Assembly: GCF_900010725.2 (NCBI RefSeq)
Contig: NZ_LR734878.1
Span: 52,634 to 116,633 of the forward strand
Direction of reading: 5' to 3'
Length of the DNA stretch: 64,000 nt
Source: Planktothrix serta PCC 8927
Lineage (GTDB): Bacteria > Cyanobacteriota > Cyanobacteriia > Cyanobacteriales > Microcoleaceae
Numbering within the stretch: position 1 is the first letter of the stretch; every line of letters starts with the position of its first letter. The translations under genes and the position numbers were made by a program. A model generated the notes under the pieces. It saw nothing but the letters and a program-made list of their open reading frames with translations, made no database searches and was not told where the DNA came from. Positions 33,938 through 43,149 of the stretch are shown here, piece after piece.

Positions 33938-34855
33938 ATGGATTCAGAACAAATCAAGCAAAAAGCCCTATCTTTGGGATTTCATAAGGTTGGGATTGCT
34001 ACTATTCCTGATAGGCAGGACAATAATCAACGGTTAAAAACTTGGTTAAATCAAGGATATGCTGCGGACATGGCGTGGATGAATAACCCCAAACGCCAAG
34101 ATATTCGTCAATTGATGCCAGAAGTTGAGTCTGTTATTTGTGTAGCGTTGAACTATTATACTTCTGAACAATATCCTCAAGGAAAAGAATTTGCTAAAAT
34201 TTCCCGCTATGCAAGAGGACGAGATTATCATCGAGTTCTACACAAAAAGCTGAAAAAATTTTCGCAATGGTTACAACAACAAGGAGAAGGAATTCAAGCG
34301 CGATATTATGCCGATACTGGGCCTATTCAAGATAAAGTTTGGGCACAACAAGCGGGTATTGGATGGATTGCTAAAAATAGTAATCTGATTACCAGAAACT
34401 ATGGTTCTTGGGTATTTTTAGGGGAAATTTTAACAAATTTAACTTTAACACCCGATCCTCCCCATACTCAACATTGTGGTACTTGTACCCGGTGTTTAGA
34501 AGCTTGTCCAACCCAGGCAATTACTCAACCCTTTGTCGTCGATGCCAATCTTTGTATTGCCTATCATACAATAGAAAATCGGGCTGAAACCTTACCGGAA
34601 AATATTAGTAAAAAGTTAAACAGTTGGGTCGCAGGTTGTGATATTTGTCAAGAAGTTTGTCCTTGGAATCAACGTTTTGCTCAGGAAACAGACGTTGCAG
34701 AATTTCAACCCAATCCTCAAAATCTTGCCCCTAAATTAAGCGAATTAGCAGAACTTTCTGAGGAAGAATGGAATCAACGCTTTCGTGGGTCTGCCTTACG
34801 ACGGATTAAACCGCAAATGTGGCGTCGCAATGCTAAGGCGAATTTAGAGTTTTAA
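33938..34855 (+). CDS. queG: Epoxyqueuosine reductase QueG
   Basis: A protein of 305 residues, iron-sulfur and cobalamin-dependent, carrying out the last step of queuosine synthesis by reducing epoxyqueuosine in tRNA. It has two [4Fe-4S] motifs, [17 protein letters not shown] and [15 protein letters not shown]. The N-terminal region has the family sequence [15 protein letters not shown] and [16 protein letters not shown]. Its length is slightly short of some members but complete. It is monocistronic. The family is secure. Confidence 0.95.
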   Translation: MDSEQIKQKALSLGFHKVGIATIPDRQDNNQRLKTWLNQGYAADMAWMNNPKRQDIRQLMPEVESVICVALNYYTSEQYPQGKEFAKISRYARGRDYHRVLHKKLKKFSQWLQQQGEGIQARYYADTGPIQDKVWAQQAGIGWIAKNSNLITRNYGSWVFLGEILTNLTLTPDPPHTQHCGTCTRCLEACPTQAITQPFVVDANLCIAYHTIENRAETLPENISKKLNSWVAGCDICQEVCPWNQRFAQETDVAEFQPNPQNLAPKLSELAELSEEEWNQRFRGSALRRIKPQMWRRNAKANLEF

Positions 34856-34962
34856 AAAATTCTCTATTGCCTTAATTGATAACTTAGTGGGTACATTAGA
34901 AAATGTAAAAGTCCCCCTAAAAAAGGGAAATTTTTAGGATCTAATCTAATGTCTAAGTCCCC

Positions 34963-35706
34963 TTAATACTCCTTCTTTCTTTCTTCGTGTCTTAGTGCCT
35001 TTGTGTTTCCTTCTTTCCGATACCATTGAGATAATATGATCGGGGAAATTCCCCAATAATATCCAATAATCATGAATTGATTAATTAATGTCGTTTGAAA
35101 GACTCCTAATTTTTGCCACCGTCGTCCTGATGTAATTACAAAACTCGATAAAATCTCAATTTTCCCTAAACGATTTAAACGACGAATCAACTCAAAATCC
35201 TCCATAATGGGTTGTTCAGGAAATCCCCCAATATTCCAAAACGTTGAAGCCTTAATAAAAATAGCTTGATCTCCATAGGGCATTTGTAAATATTTTGAAC
35301 GCCAAAACACCATTTTTTCAATTAACCTTAAACTCCATTCAGGCGCATTAATTTTTAATTGAAATGCTCCGGCAATTATGTTATAATCTATAAGAGTTTT
35401 TCGGACTTCTATTTCAAATTCTAGGGGTAATTGCGTATCTCCATGCAAAAACAATAAAATCTCACCCGTTGCTATCTTTGCTCCGGCATTCATTTGCAAC
35501 CCCCGTCCTCGATGGGTAACTATCACATTCACCCCCAAATTTTGAGCTATTTGAACAGTATTATCCTGACTTCCCCCATCCACAATAATAATCTCTATAT
35601 TTTCTGAATTTTGAATCCCAGAAATCACCGATTCAATATTTTCTGCTTCATTTAAAACGGGAATAATAATTGAAATTTTTGCCGATTCAGGATTAAAATT
35701 CATCAA
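34963..35706 (-). CDS. Family 2 glycosyltransferase, TIGR04283 type
   Basis: A protein of 247 residues: ISIIIPVLNEAENIESVISG (nucleotide-sugar binding), IIIVDGGSQDNTVQIAQ, RGRGLQMNAGAKIATGEILL, FLHGDTQLP (D-x-D-like) and PIMEDFELIRRL (acceptor-side ED). It matches the TIGR04283 group, described as an arsenosugar-associated glycosyltransferase; the association is from the family name and no arsenic genes are next to it. There is no clear membrane segment. It is divergent from ilvD. Confidence 0.85.
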   Translation of the reverse strand: MMNFNPESAKISIIIPVLNEAENIESVISGIQNSENIEIIIVDGGSQDNTVQIAQNLGVNVIVTHRGRGLQMNAGAKIATGEILLFLHGDTQLPLEFEIEVRKTLIDYNIIAGAFQLKINAPEWSLRLIEKMVFWRSKYLQMPYGDQAIFIKASTFWNIGGFPEQPIMEDFELIRRLNRLGKIEILSSFVITSGRRWQKLGVFQTTLINQFMIIGYYWGISPIILSQWYRKEGNTKALRHEERKKEY

Positions 35707-35873
35707 GGGATCACTGAGCCAATTACGTCTATTTATAAAATCCTTGATAATTTATCACGTTTTCTGAGATAATAATAACGAGATCAAAAATGGGTTTACA
35801 GCGAGTAACAACGCTACAAAAAAACGTCGTTGAACCGTTGGAACATAACCCACAAGCAACAGAGGAACTATCA

Positions 35874-37559
35874 ATGTCCGATAACGTTAGAAGTCAAGCC
35901 ATTACCCAAGGAACCCAACGCACCCCCAACCGTGCAATGTTGCGGGCGGTGGGATTTGGTGATCAAGATTTTACCAAACCCATCGTTGGAATTGCCAACG
36001 GTTACAGCACCATCACCCCCTGTAATATGGGGATTAACAGCCTAGCATTACGCGCAGAAACCGCCCTCAAACAAGCGGGAGCGATGCCACAAATGTTCGG
36101 AACAATTACCGTCAGCGATGGCATTTCTATGGGGACTGAAGGGATGAAATATTCCTTAGTTTCACGGGAGGTAATTGCTGACTCTATTGAAACCGCTTGT
36201 AACGCCCAAAGTATGGATGCGGTTTTAGCCATTGGGGGTTGTGATAAAAATATGCCGGGGGCGATGATTGCAATTTCTCGGATGAATATTCCGGCGATAT
36301 TTGTATATGGGGGAACGATTAAACCTGGACATTATAATGGGAAAGATTTAACCGTTGTTAGCGCTTTTGAAGCCGTCGGACAATATAGCGCTGGAAAAAT
36401 TGACGATACCGAATTAATTGAAGTCGAACGTCGGTCATGTCCGGGGGCGGGTTCCTGTGGGGGAATGTACACTGCAAATACCATGTCTTCTGCTATTGAA
36501 GCGATGGGAATGAGTTTAATGTATTCCTCAACAATGGCAGCAGAAGATGAGGAAAAAGCCGAAAGTACAGAAAAGTCAGCTTATGTGTTACGAGATGCTA
36601 TTAAAAACCGCATTCTTCCCCGTCAAATTCTAACTCGAAAAGCCTTTGAAAATGCGATCGCTGTAATTATGGCCGTGGGCGGTTCAACGAATTCAGTTTT
36701 ACACTTATTAGCGATTGCAAATGCCATCGGAGTTGAACTAACTATTGATGATTTTGAAGTGATTCGGGCTAAGGTTCCTGTGTTGTGTGATTTAAAGCCC
36801 AGTGGTCGTTATGTGGCGATAGATTTACACAAAGCTGGGGGCATTCCGTTAATCATGAAAATGCTATTAGAAAAAGGCTTAATTCATGGGGATGCGTTAA
36901 CAATAACTGGAAAAACCGTAGCCGAACAATTAGCCAATGTTCCCTCCGAACCCAGTCCCGACCAAGATGTAATTCGTCCTTGGAATAATCCCATGTATGC
37001 TCAAGGACATTTAGCGATTTTAAAAGGTAATTTAGCCACAGAAGGTGCGGTTGCTAAAATTACTGGCGTTAAAAATCCAGTGATTACTGGCCCAGCGCGA
37101 GTTTTTGAATCGGAAGAAGAATGTTTAGATGCAATTTTAGCCGGAAAAATTAGCGCTGGCGATGTGATTGTGATCCGTTATGAAGGGCCGAAAGGCGGGC
37201 CAGGAATGCGGGAAATGTTAGCGCCAACTTCGGCAATTATTGGGGCTGGTTTAGGGGATAAAGTTGGATTAATTACCGATGGTCGTTTCTCTGGTGGAAC
37301 TTATGGAATGGTTGTCGGTCACGTCGCCCCAGAAGCAGCCGTTGGCGGGAATATTGGTTTAGTTCAAGAGGGGGATAGTATTACCATTGATGCCCATCAA
37401 CGGTTATTACAAGTGAATATTTCTGATGAAGAATTAGCCCAACGTCGTCAAACTTGGCAAGCTCCAAAACCCCGTTATACGAAAGGAGTTTTAGCCAAAT
37501 ATGCGAAGTTAGTTTCATCTAGCAGTATTGGGGCTGTGACAGACTTAAACTTAAGTTAA
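35874..37559 (+). CDS. ilvD: Dihydroxy-acid dehydratase
   Basis: A protein of about 561 residues that dehydrates 2,3-dihydroxy acids in valine, isoleucine and pantothenate synthesis, with a Fe-S cluster. Cluster-binding cysteines lie in [17 protein letters not shown] and [18 protein letters not shown]; other marks are [25 protein letters not shown], and [18 protein letters not shown]. The ATG at 35874, following GAGGA, gives the usual length; an upstream start at 35790 adds 28 residues with no family match. A bidirectional terminator-like hairpin follows. Confidence 0.95.
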   Translation: MSDNVRSQAITQGTQRTPNRAMLRAVGFGDQDFTKPIVGIANGYSTITPCNMGINSLALRAETALKQAGAMPQMFGTITVSDGISMGTEGMKYSLVSREVIADSIETACNAQSMDAVLAIGGCDKNMPGAMIAISRMNIPAIFVYGGTIKPGHYNGKDLTVVSAFEAVGQYSAGKIDDTELIEVERRSCPGAGSCGGMYTANTMSSAIEAMGMSLMYSSTMAAEDEEKAESTEKSAYVLRDAIKNRILPRQILTRKAFENAIAVIMAVGGSTNSVLHLLAIANAIGVELTIDDFEVIRAKVPVLCDLKPSGRYVAIDLHKAGGIPLIMKMLLEKGLIHGDALTITGKTVAEQLANVPSEPSPDQDVIRPWNNPMYAQGHLAILKGNLATEGAVAKITGVKNPVITGPARVFESEEECLDAILAGKISAGDVIVIRYEGPKGGPGMREMLAPTSAIIGAGLGDKVGLITDGRFSGGTYGMVVGHVAPEAAVGGNIGLVQEGDSITIDAHQRLLQVNISDEELAQRRQTWQAPKPRYTKGVLAKYAKLVSSSSIGAVTDLNLS

Positions 37560-37595
37560 TTCTCCCCTTATTAATCCAGGCGTGAAACCTCGTAG

Positions 37596-37613
37596 TGAGC
37601 CCTTCAGGGCTCA
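37596..37613. terminator. Stem-loop after ilvD
   Basis: TGAGCC and GGCTCA arms around CTTCAG, followed by ATTTAATTATTT, lie 36 bases past the ilvD stop and next to the convergent PIN gene. It is a plausible bidirectional terminator. Confidence 0.6.
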
Positions 37614-37622
37614 TTTAATTAT

Positions 37623-38051
37623 TTACTCTAATTGTGTTACTAAAAATGGATTTATAATTATTGTTTTTTGTTCAATAAGTTGATTAGCTTGCATATCTTC
37701 TGAATATAAAATATTACAATTTTGTTGTAAAGCTGTAGCCAGAACCAGACTATCCCAATAAGTATAACCGTATTTAGAATTAATGTCTAACGCTGTGATC
37801 ACTTTTAAAACATCTATTTCCACAATAGTAAAATTTGTCACCATTTCCAGAATAATCTGTTTAACTTCATCTTTGGGTTTTACCTTCTTTTTAGTCATAA
37901 CATTATAGAATTCACCCAAAATCTGAGTGCTAACAATGATTGAGGTAAAGTTATTATTAACCAACTCTCTCACCTTAACAGACTTATTCGGTGAATTTTG
38001 GGAGTAAAGATAAACCCAGAGGTTAGTATCTAATAGAACCTTATTTTTCAT
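37623..38051 (-). CDS. PIN-domain toxin (VapC-like)
   Basis: A protein of about 142 residues. PIN-domain acidic residues are visible in VLLDTNLWVYLYS, ILGEFYNVMT, YTYWDSLVLATALQQ and NILYSEDMQ. PIN toxins are Mg-dependent ribonucleases that cleave tRNA or rRNA. The ATG at 38051 overlaps the end of the upstream antitoxin-like gene by 11 bases, the usual toxin-antitoxin arrangement. The specific target is unknown. Confidence 0.85.
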   Translation of the reverse strand: MKNKVLLDTNLWVYLYSQNSPNKSVKVRELVNNNFTSIIVSTQILGEFYNVMTKKKVKPKDEVKQIILEMVTNFTIVEIDVLKVITALDINSKYGYTYWDSLVLATALQQNCNILYSEDMQANQLIEQKTIIINPFLVTQLE

Positions 38052-38256
38052 AAAGTTCCTCTCTATTAAATTCATAGTTATCTGGGAGAGTAAAGGAATG
38101 TTGATCTACAAACTCAAAAAATCTTTGCTTTTTGACTTCAATTTCATCTGTTTCCACAAGAATAACTTTAAAACTTTTTCCTTCCCATTCATCACTCAAC
38201 TTTTCAGAGAGGATCAAATTACCATTATTACAAGTTGCTTGGATAACTTTGTACAT
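38041..38256 (-). CDS. Antitoxin of the PIN-domain pair
   Basis: A protein of about 71 residues: MYKVIQATCNNGNLILSEKL, a short AbrB/Phd-like beta segment, and a C-terminal helix region RFFEFVDQHSFTLPDNYEFN. It is directly upstream of and overlaps the PIN toxin. It is the expected cognate antitoxin and probable autoregulator. The ATG at 38256 follows AAGGAG at about 12 bases. The frame continues upstream to 38349, giving a segment MMRGDVDLADFNPQNKAEK that looks like the start of a MazF-type protein (see findings). Confidence 0.7.
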   Translation of the reverse strand: MYKVIQATCNNGNLILSEKLSDEWEGKSFKVILVETDEIEVKKQRFFEFVDQHSFTLPDNYEFNREELYEK

Positions 38257-38494
38257 TGTAGTGATGATCTCCTTATAAAGCTTTATAAATATTTTTTCAG
38301 CCTTGTTTTGGGGATTAAAATCAGCTAAATCAACATCTCCCCGCATCAAACCCCTTATTCAATTGTAACCAATATCATCAATTCTTGTCAATTATAAAAT
38401 AGCGATCGCCCCGATCTCCAGTTTAAAAAATTGGATTAAAGAGCGATCGCTATCAAACATTTATTATTAGGCTTTAGCCCTAAATTCCAAGAAA

Positions 38495-39592
38495 CTACAG
38501 GCTAACAGCAGCACCCGTTGAAGGTTTAGCAGCTTCAGGAGATTTTGACCCCAACATCGTCTGATAAAGTTTCACTAATTGTTGTTCTTGTTCGGCTAAA
38601 TGTTGTTCAATTTCGGTAAATAATGCCGTTGAAACGGGGTCAGTGGTTTGAACTCGTAAATTAAAAACATCGACAACCCCCGTTTGAATATCCCCTAATG
38701 CTTGTTTAGCGATCGCAATATCATCACTAGACTGTAACCAACTTTTTAACTTAGCATAAGGTTCCGCCATTGCTGAAGGTAAACTCGGTTTTTCTCCTAA
38801 CTCTTGTAAACGAGTTTCTAACTGCTCAATATGTTGCCGTTTAATGGCAATAAAATCCTTCAACATTAACTTTAACTTCAGATAATCTGCCTTTTCTGAA
38901 TACTGTTCTAACGCTTCTAAAGAATAATGTTCTCCCCCTAAAGCCGTATTCAACGCTTTAGTAATTTCTCCTTTGGTTGAACCTCCCCAAGCATCCGCTA
39001 ATTTCCACCATTCCGCTAAATTATTATTTTCATCAGGAAGACCCGCCTGTTTTCCCAAACCTAATTTGTTTAAAATAGCAGTGGTAAAAATTGCTAAATC
39101 TCCCGGTTGACGAGAGGTAATTAAATTGCCATCAACCACTAAAGCTTTATTCAAATAAATCGCCCCAGAATTCATCATATCTTTGCGAATAGCGACAAAC
39201 CCCGTCGCATTTTTTCCGCGTAATAAATCCCCTTCAATTAACAACTGGGGCCCATGACAAACCGCAGCCACCCATTTTCCTTGTTCCATCATTTTCTGCA
39301 CAAATTTAACCGTATTCGGGTTACAACGCATTTTATCCGGTGCCATTCCCCCCGGAATAATTACAGCATCAAAGTCTTCTGGACGCGCTTCTGTGGTTGT
39401 TCCATCGGCGGAATGAGTCATTTTTCCTTGTTTACCTTTGTATTTTTCATTCATCCGAGAACCGAGAACAACGGTTTCTACTTCGGACATTTTCAAGGCA
39501 TTATAAGGAATCAAAAACTCTGAATCTTCGACCCCATTCTCAATTAAAATGGCAACCCGTTTTTTAGATTTACTGTCATTGTTCAATGTCAT
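38495..39592 (-). CDS. DJ-1/PfpI-family protein with a C-terminal helical domain
   Basis: A protein of 365 residues. Residues 1-175 are the PfpI fold: VAILIENGVEDSEFLIPYNA (conserved Glu), AVIIPGGMAPDKMR, and the nucleophile elbow VAAVCHGPQLLIE (Cys). Relatives include glyoxalase III and protein deglycase. Residues about 185-345 are a long helical region (WWKLADAWGG..., KADYLKLKLMLKDFIAIKRQ) resembling a ferritin-like or four-helix bundle that I cannot assign. This fusion is unusual for the family, which is generally 170-200 residues. It may act in stress detoxification; the C-terminal role is unknown. Confidence 0.75.
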   Translation of the reverse strand: MTLNNDSKSKKRVAILIENGVEDSEFLIPYNALKMSEVETVVLGSRMNEKYKGKQGKMTHSADGTTTEARPEDFDAVIIPGGMAPDKMRCNPNTVKFVQKMMEQGKWVAAVCHGPQLLIEGDLLRGKNATGFVAIRKDMMNSGAIYLNKALVVDGNLITSRQPGDLAIFTTAILNKLGLGKQAGLPDENNNLAEWWKLADAWGGSTKGEITKALNTALGGEHYSLEALEQYSEKADYLKLKLMLKDFIAIKRQHIEQLETRLQELGEKPSLPSAMAEPYAKLKSWLQSSDDIAIAKQALGDIQTGVVDVFNLRVQTTDPVSTALFTEIEQHLAEQEQQLVKLYQTMLGSKSPEAAKPSTGAAVSL

Positions 39593-39837
39593 GATCTTTC
39601 TCCTTTCAATGATGAATTCACTATTAAAGTTTGAATCAACAATCTGAGCTTTAAAAAGATTTTTTTTATGGCTCTATAAGCTCAATAGATTGATTAGCCA
39701 TTTCGTTATTTTAATAATTTCAAACTCTAAGATTCATCTGTCAAAGGTTGGAGAAATGATCAGGGTGTAGAGTGCGTTGGCTAAAATCCCATAAATGAGT
39801 TAGGAGTTAGTTCGTGGAATTTAGCTTATACACCTTA

Positions 39838-40743
39838 CTATTCTGATAATGATAATAATTCAGGAATGGTTACAAACCGATAACCTTGTTTTTGTAATTC
39901 AGGAATCATAATCTTTAAGGCTTCTATGGTTTGAAAACGATTTCCACCGCCATCGTGCATTAACACAATATCCCCTGGACGTGCTTGATTTAAAACGCGA
40001 TTTGCTAAAATTTCAGCAGATGCTTGTTGATAGTCTTTCGTATCAATAGACCACATAATAACGGCATAGTTTTTACTGCGAGCATACTCCGCAACGCCAT
40101 TATCTAAAATTCCTCCAGGGGGACGAAATAACCGCGTTTTTAATCCTGTCATTAACTGTAATTTTGCTGATGTATTTTCAATTTCGGCTTTAGCTTTTTG
40201 GGGTTCCATTTTGGGATAAGAATGTGTCCAACTATGATTCCCAACTGCATGATTTTCTTGAACCACTTGTTGTATAATTTCCGGGTATAATACTAAATTG
40301 CGACCTAAAATAAAGAATGTGGCTTTAACATCAAACTGTCGCAAAACCGCTAAAATTTTTAACGTTTCTAACCAGGGGCCATCATCAAAAGTTAAGGCGA
40401 TTACTTTTTCTTGATTTCGGGGATAAACATTATGAACTGTTTTACCTTGATAGCGTTCTGGAATTAAAGAATAATAGGGTTTTTCCGGTTTCTTTAAACT
40501 CGGAGGGGGGAAAGGTTTTCTAGGAATAAAAGGGTCTGGTTTTCCTAACGGGGGAAGTGGTGGTTTTTCCATCCCATCTTCAGAAGAATTCATCGGTTGT
40601 ATGGGAACCGAATTTTGAGCTTGCGCTTCAATAACAGACAAAGAGACAGCTACTTGTCCATGATTAAAGCTTAATATAAAAATTCCACTCACACCACAAA
40701 GTAGAATCTGTGAAAACCGTTTAGAATGTTGGGAACCTGTCAT
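39838..40743 (-). CDS. Polysaccharide deacetylase (NodB domain), exported
   Basis: A protein of 301 residues. An N-terminal hydrophobic segment (LLCGVSGIFILSFNHG) serves as signal or anchor, then a Pro-rich linker and a NodB catalytic domain: VIALTFDDGPW (motif 1, metal and catalytic Asp), VGNHSWTHSYPKM (motif 2, metal His), LFRPPGG (motif 3), and IVLMHDGGG (motif 5). Members remove N-acetyl groups from peptidoglycan or exopolysaccharide; the substrate is not evident. The Pro-rich spacer suggests a wall-facing enzyme. Confidence 0.87.
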   Translation of the reverse strand: MTGSQHSKRFSQILLCGVSGIFILSFNHGQVAVSLSVIEAQAQNSVPIQPMNSSEDGMEKPPLPPLGKPDPFIPRKPFPPPSLKKPEKPYYSLIPERYQGKTVHNVYPRNQEKVIALTFDDGPWLETLKILAVLRQFDVKATFFILGRNLVLYPEIIQQVVQENHAVGNHSWTHSYPKMEPQKAKAEIENTSAKLQLMTGLKTRLFRPPGGILDNGVAEYARSKNYAVIMWSIDTKDYQQASAEILANRVLNQARPGDIVLMHDGGGNRFQTIEALKIMIPELQKQGYRFVTIPELLSLSE

Positions 40744-40812
40744 CGATTTTAAGCGTCAAAATAATCTGACTCTAGTTTACGAGACTTTCCCACAAACTCG
40801 CGTAAATCTTAA

Positions 40813-40932
40813 TTAAATATGAGAATGTTCATGATCAGAAACAATCTCCGCTTTGTTGGGTGTTAATGCGATCGCAAATAAAAACGAGACTAACGGCCCT
40901 ACAATAAAAATAGCCAATTCTAACCCTGTCAT
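40813..40932 (-). CDS. Small single-pass membrane protein
   Basis: A 39-codon gene beginning MTGLELAIFIVGPLVSFLFA and continuing IALTPNKAEIVSDHEHSHI. GGGGGTAG lies a few bases upstream. It has one strong membrane helix (about 4-23) and a polar, His-containing C-terminus. It resembles the many small thylakoid subunits of cyanobacteria, but I do not recognise it as a known subunit. The DNA between it and the coiled-coil gene at 41422 has no other frame of note. Confidence 0.55.
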   Translation of the reverse strand: MTGLELAIFIVGPLVSFLFAIALTPNKAEIVSDHEHSHI

Positions 40933-41214
40933 AATCTACCCCCTATGGGTTGCGGTATTTATGCAGCCCTATTCCCATTGAATGCAGCGTTAATTATTAG
41001 TCAGGTTTTTAACGAACCCAGGCTGAAAAACGGCTTCTGCATCAGAAAATTTGCTGATAATACTCTCTATATTCTTAAATATACTATAATCATCCTCATC
41101 CAGCACCCCTCTATAGGATCATAGGTCTTCCTTTAACTCAATCTTTATATTCAAAAAATCAACCTTTGCAAAGCCTAAATTTTATTCATAAATCTTTATA
41201 TAGTAATCTTAAAA

Positions 41215-41242
41215 GGGAACAGGGAACAGGGAACAGGGAACA
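41215..41242. repeat. Short tandem repeat, GGGAACA x4
   Basis: Four 7-bp units (41215-41221, 41222-41228, 41229-41235, 41236-41242) followed by GGGGG. The same unit occurs in inverse near 48758-48781 and once near 13550, so it is a dispersed heptamer repeat prone to copy-number change. Confidence 0.8.
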
Positions 41243-41421
41243 GGGGGAAAATAGTTGATTGTCTGGGTTTCATCGTGAGTCTATATTCTCACTTTTTTAG
41301 GATTTATTATATCTCGTTAAACCCAGAAAATAATAACTTTTTAGAAGATTGTAAAACTGAAAAATATAGATTAAAATCGGAAAACAGAAACAATCTCAGC
41401 CAAACAGAGGGGAGCAAGACC

Positions 41422-42918
41422 ATGAGTGGCGAAAAACGGCGATATGTTAGTGTTGAAGAACAGGAATTGCGACGTCTGAAAGAACAGGAAAGTCGTTTGC
41501 GTTCTGTACAACAGGATCTCCCAGAACGGTTAAATGCAGTCCGAGAACAGGCGCGGCAAGAGTTCCAACAACGTTTTGCACCCCTCGAACAACGTGCCCA
41601 ACGGCAGGAACAGGAAAGCCAACGTTTAAAAAGTAGTTTAGCCGATTTAGAACGCAATACCCAAAAGCGGTTACAGCAACAGCGTCAAGAATTTCAAACC
41701 GCAGTCCGAGACTCGGAAAAACGTCAACAACAGGCGCTACAACAGGAAACCAACCGTTTAGAAACTGCAATGCGTCAAGGGTTTCGAGAACAGCGTCAGG
41801 AATATTTAAAAATTACCCAACAACAACGTCAGGAATATACCCGTTTAATAACAGAACAGGATCAGAAATTCACTCAATTAATTATAGAAGAACGCAATGA
41901 ACGTAAGCAAGGACAACGAATTTTACAACAACAAATTGATCATGTTGTCAATGATTTAAAACAGGAACGTCAACAAAAATCCCAACTTGCTCAAGATTTG
42001 TTAGCCGATGTAGAAGCGATTTGGCAACAAATTGATCGAGATTATCAACATCAGAAGTTTGCCCCTGGACGGTTAGCAGAATTGCATCGGGGATTAGAAT
42101 TAGCGAGAACGAATATTCAAAATGGGGTGATGGAAGCTGCGATCGCAACTACCCAACAAACCTATTTAGAATTAGCGGATTTACGCTTAGAATTAGAACA
42201 AAAAGAGCAAGAATGGCTATTACTTTATCAAGCAGCTTTAGAAGATTTAAAAACTCTAATCACAGAGGTACAAGCAAATCGAAACTGTGAGGTAGAAGTG
42301 GGACAGGGAGATGAAACAGAAACCTTTAAATTAGAAGTCGATTATTGGGTAAATGGTCGATTAACCGAATATGAACAACAGTTAAAACAATTAGAAACTC
42401 AACTCCAAACCCAATCAGAAACCCTAACAACCGAACAGATAAAACAGTTAAGTGATCAAATTTTAGCCCAACAACCGATATTAGGAGAAATTGTAGAACA
42501 GGCGAAATTATCAATTTTAGGATCTCAACTCCGGGTAGAAATTGCCGACCGTGTAGTTGATGTTTTAGAATCTTTAGGATATCGTCTTCTTGATCCTGAA
42601 TCTGATGCAGTTTACGAAGGTTCAGATCAACGTAATGCTTTTGTAGTAAAAGTTAAAAATGTTGCTGGTGATGAAGTGGTAACGGTGATTAGTCCTGAAG
42701 CCGAATTTGGTGCTAATTCAGTTTCAATTAATACCTTTAGTGAAATCTTAATTGATGAACAGACAACCACACAAAATGCCGAGGCAATTTTTACCGCTTT
42801 AAATGACTCCGGTGTCCAAGGAAATCGGCCGACAGAATGTTATGAAAAACCTCAAGACGACTATAAAGATTTGGAGAAAGTTAAACAGCGTAATCAAACA
42901 CAAACCAAGGGTCTGTAG
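41422..42918 (+). CDS. Large coiled-coil protein of the accessory island
   Basis: About 498 residues. Residues 10-200 are a nearly uninterrupted Arg/Gln/Glu-rich coiled coil (RRLKEQESRLRSVQQDL and following). The middle is helical. The last 130 residues form a compact domain with LGSQLRVEIADRVVDVLESL, GYRLLDPESDAVYEGSDQRN and VTVISPEAEFGANSVSI. I do not recognise the domain. The ATG at 41422 follows GAGGGGAG; an upstream frame start at 41275 is unlikely. It starts the plus-strand part of a gene island with FGE-fold and AAA+ proteins, opposite an Hsp70 gene, so it may be an adaptor or scaffold there. Confidence 0.65.
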   Translation: MSGEKRRYVSVEEQELRRLKEQESRLRSVQQDLPERLNAVREQARQEFQQRFAPLEQRAQRQEQESQRLKSSLADLERNTQKRLQQQRQEFQTAVRDSEKRQQQALQQETNRLETAMRQGFREQRQEYLKITQQQRQEYTRLITEQDQKFTQLIIEERNERKQGQRILQQQIDHVVNDLKQERQQKSQLAQDLLADVEAIWQQIDRDYQHQKFAPGRLAELHRGLELARTNIQNGVMEAAIATTQQTYLELADLRLELEQKEQEWLLLYQAALEDLKTLITEVQANRNCEVEVGQGDETETFKLEVDYWVNGRLTEYEQQLKQLETQLQTQSETLTTEQIKQLSDQILAQQPILGEIVEQAKLSILGSQLRVEIADRVVDVLESLGYRLLDPESDAVYEGSDQRNAFVVKVKNVAGDEVVTVISPEAEFGANSVSINTFSEILIDEQTTTQNAEAIFTALNDSGVQGNRPTECYEKPQDDYKDLEKVKQRNQTQTKGL

Positions 42919-42979
42919 GGGCGGGTTCGAGTTAACCTTTGAAACCCACAAATAATTGATCTAAACCCGCCCCTGACCC
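42915..42979. repeat. 65-bp repeat, copy 1 (upstream of the FGE-fold gene)
   Basis: Begins GTAGGGGCGGGTTCGAG and ends CCCGCCCCTGACC. The other copy is at 44941-45005, with about one mismatch. The TAG stop of the coiled-coil gene (42916-42918) lies inside this copy. Together the copies flank the FGE-fold gene as direct repeats. Each contains GGGGCGGGTT/AACCCGCCCC-type arms. Confidence 0.8.
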
Positions 42980-43005
42980 TGCCCCAAAATTTCATCAGCA
43001 ATTAA

Positions 43006-43106
43006 AAATTAATGGTGGGGTTGGGCGGGTTTATGATAGTTATTGGTGGAAATCATAAATTTGTACAGAACCCGCCCCTACGGGTTTAGGGAATATTTGA
43101 TCACCC
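43006..43106. repeat. GC-rich intergenic repeat, copy upstream of the FGE-fold gene
   Basis: A single copy of the unit that is repeated downstream of the same gene: TGGGCGGGTTTATGATAG ... GAACCCGCCCCTACGGGTT. It forms a hairpin through GGGCGGGTT and AACCCGCCC. Confidence 0.75.
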
Positions 43107-43149
43107 CGACAATGATATAATTTTATCTAAGATTGCAAACCCTAACGTT

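Noticed and set aside
41275-41421. Extended N-terminus of the coiled-coil protein
   Set aside because: A good Shine-Dalgarno sits at the internal ATG 41422, and the upstream codons are AT-rich and unlike the rest.
41307-42514. Long frames on the minus strand opposite the coiled-coil gene
   Set aside because: They are reverse shadows produced by Gln/Glu-rich codons and have no start signals.
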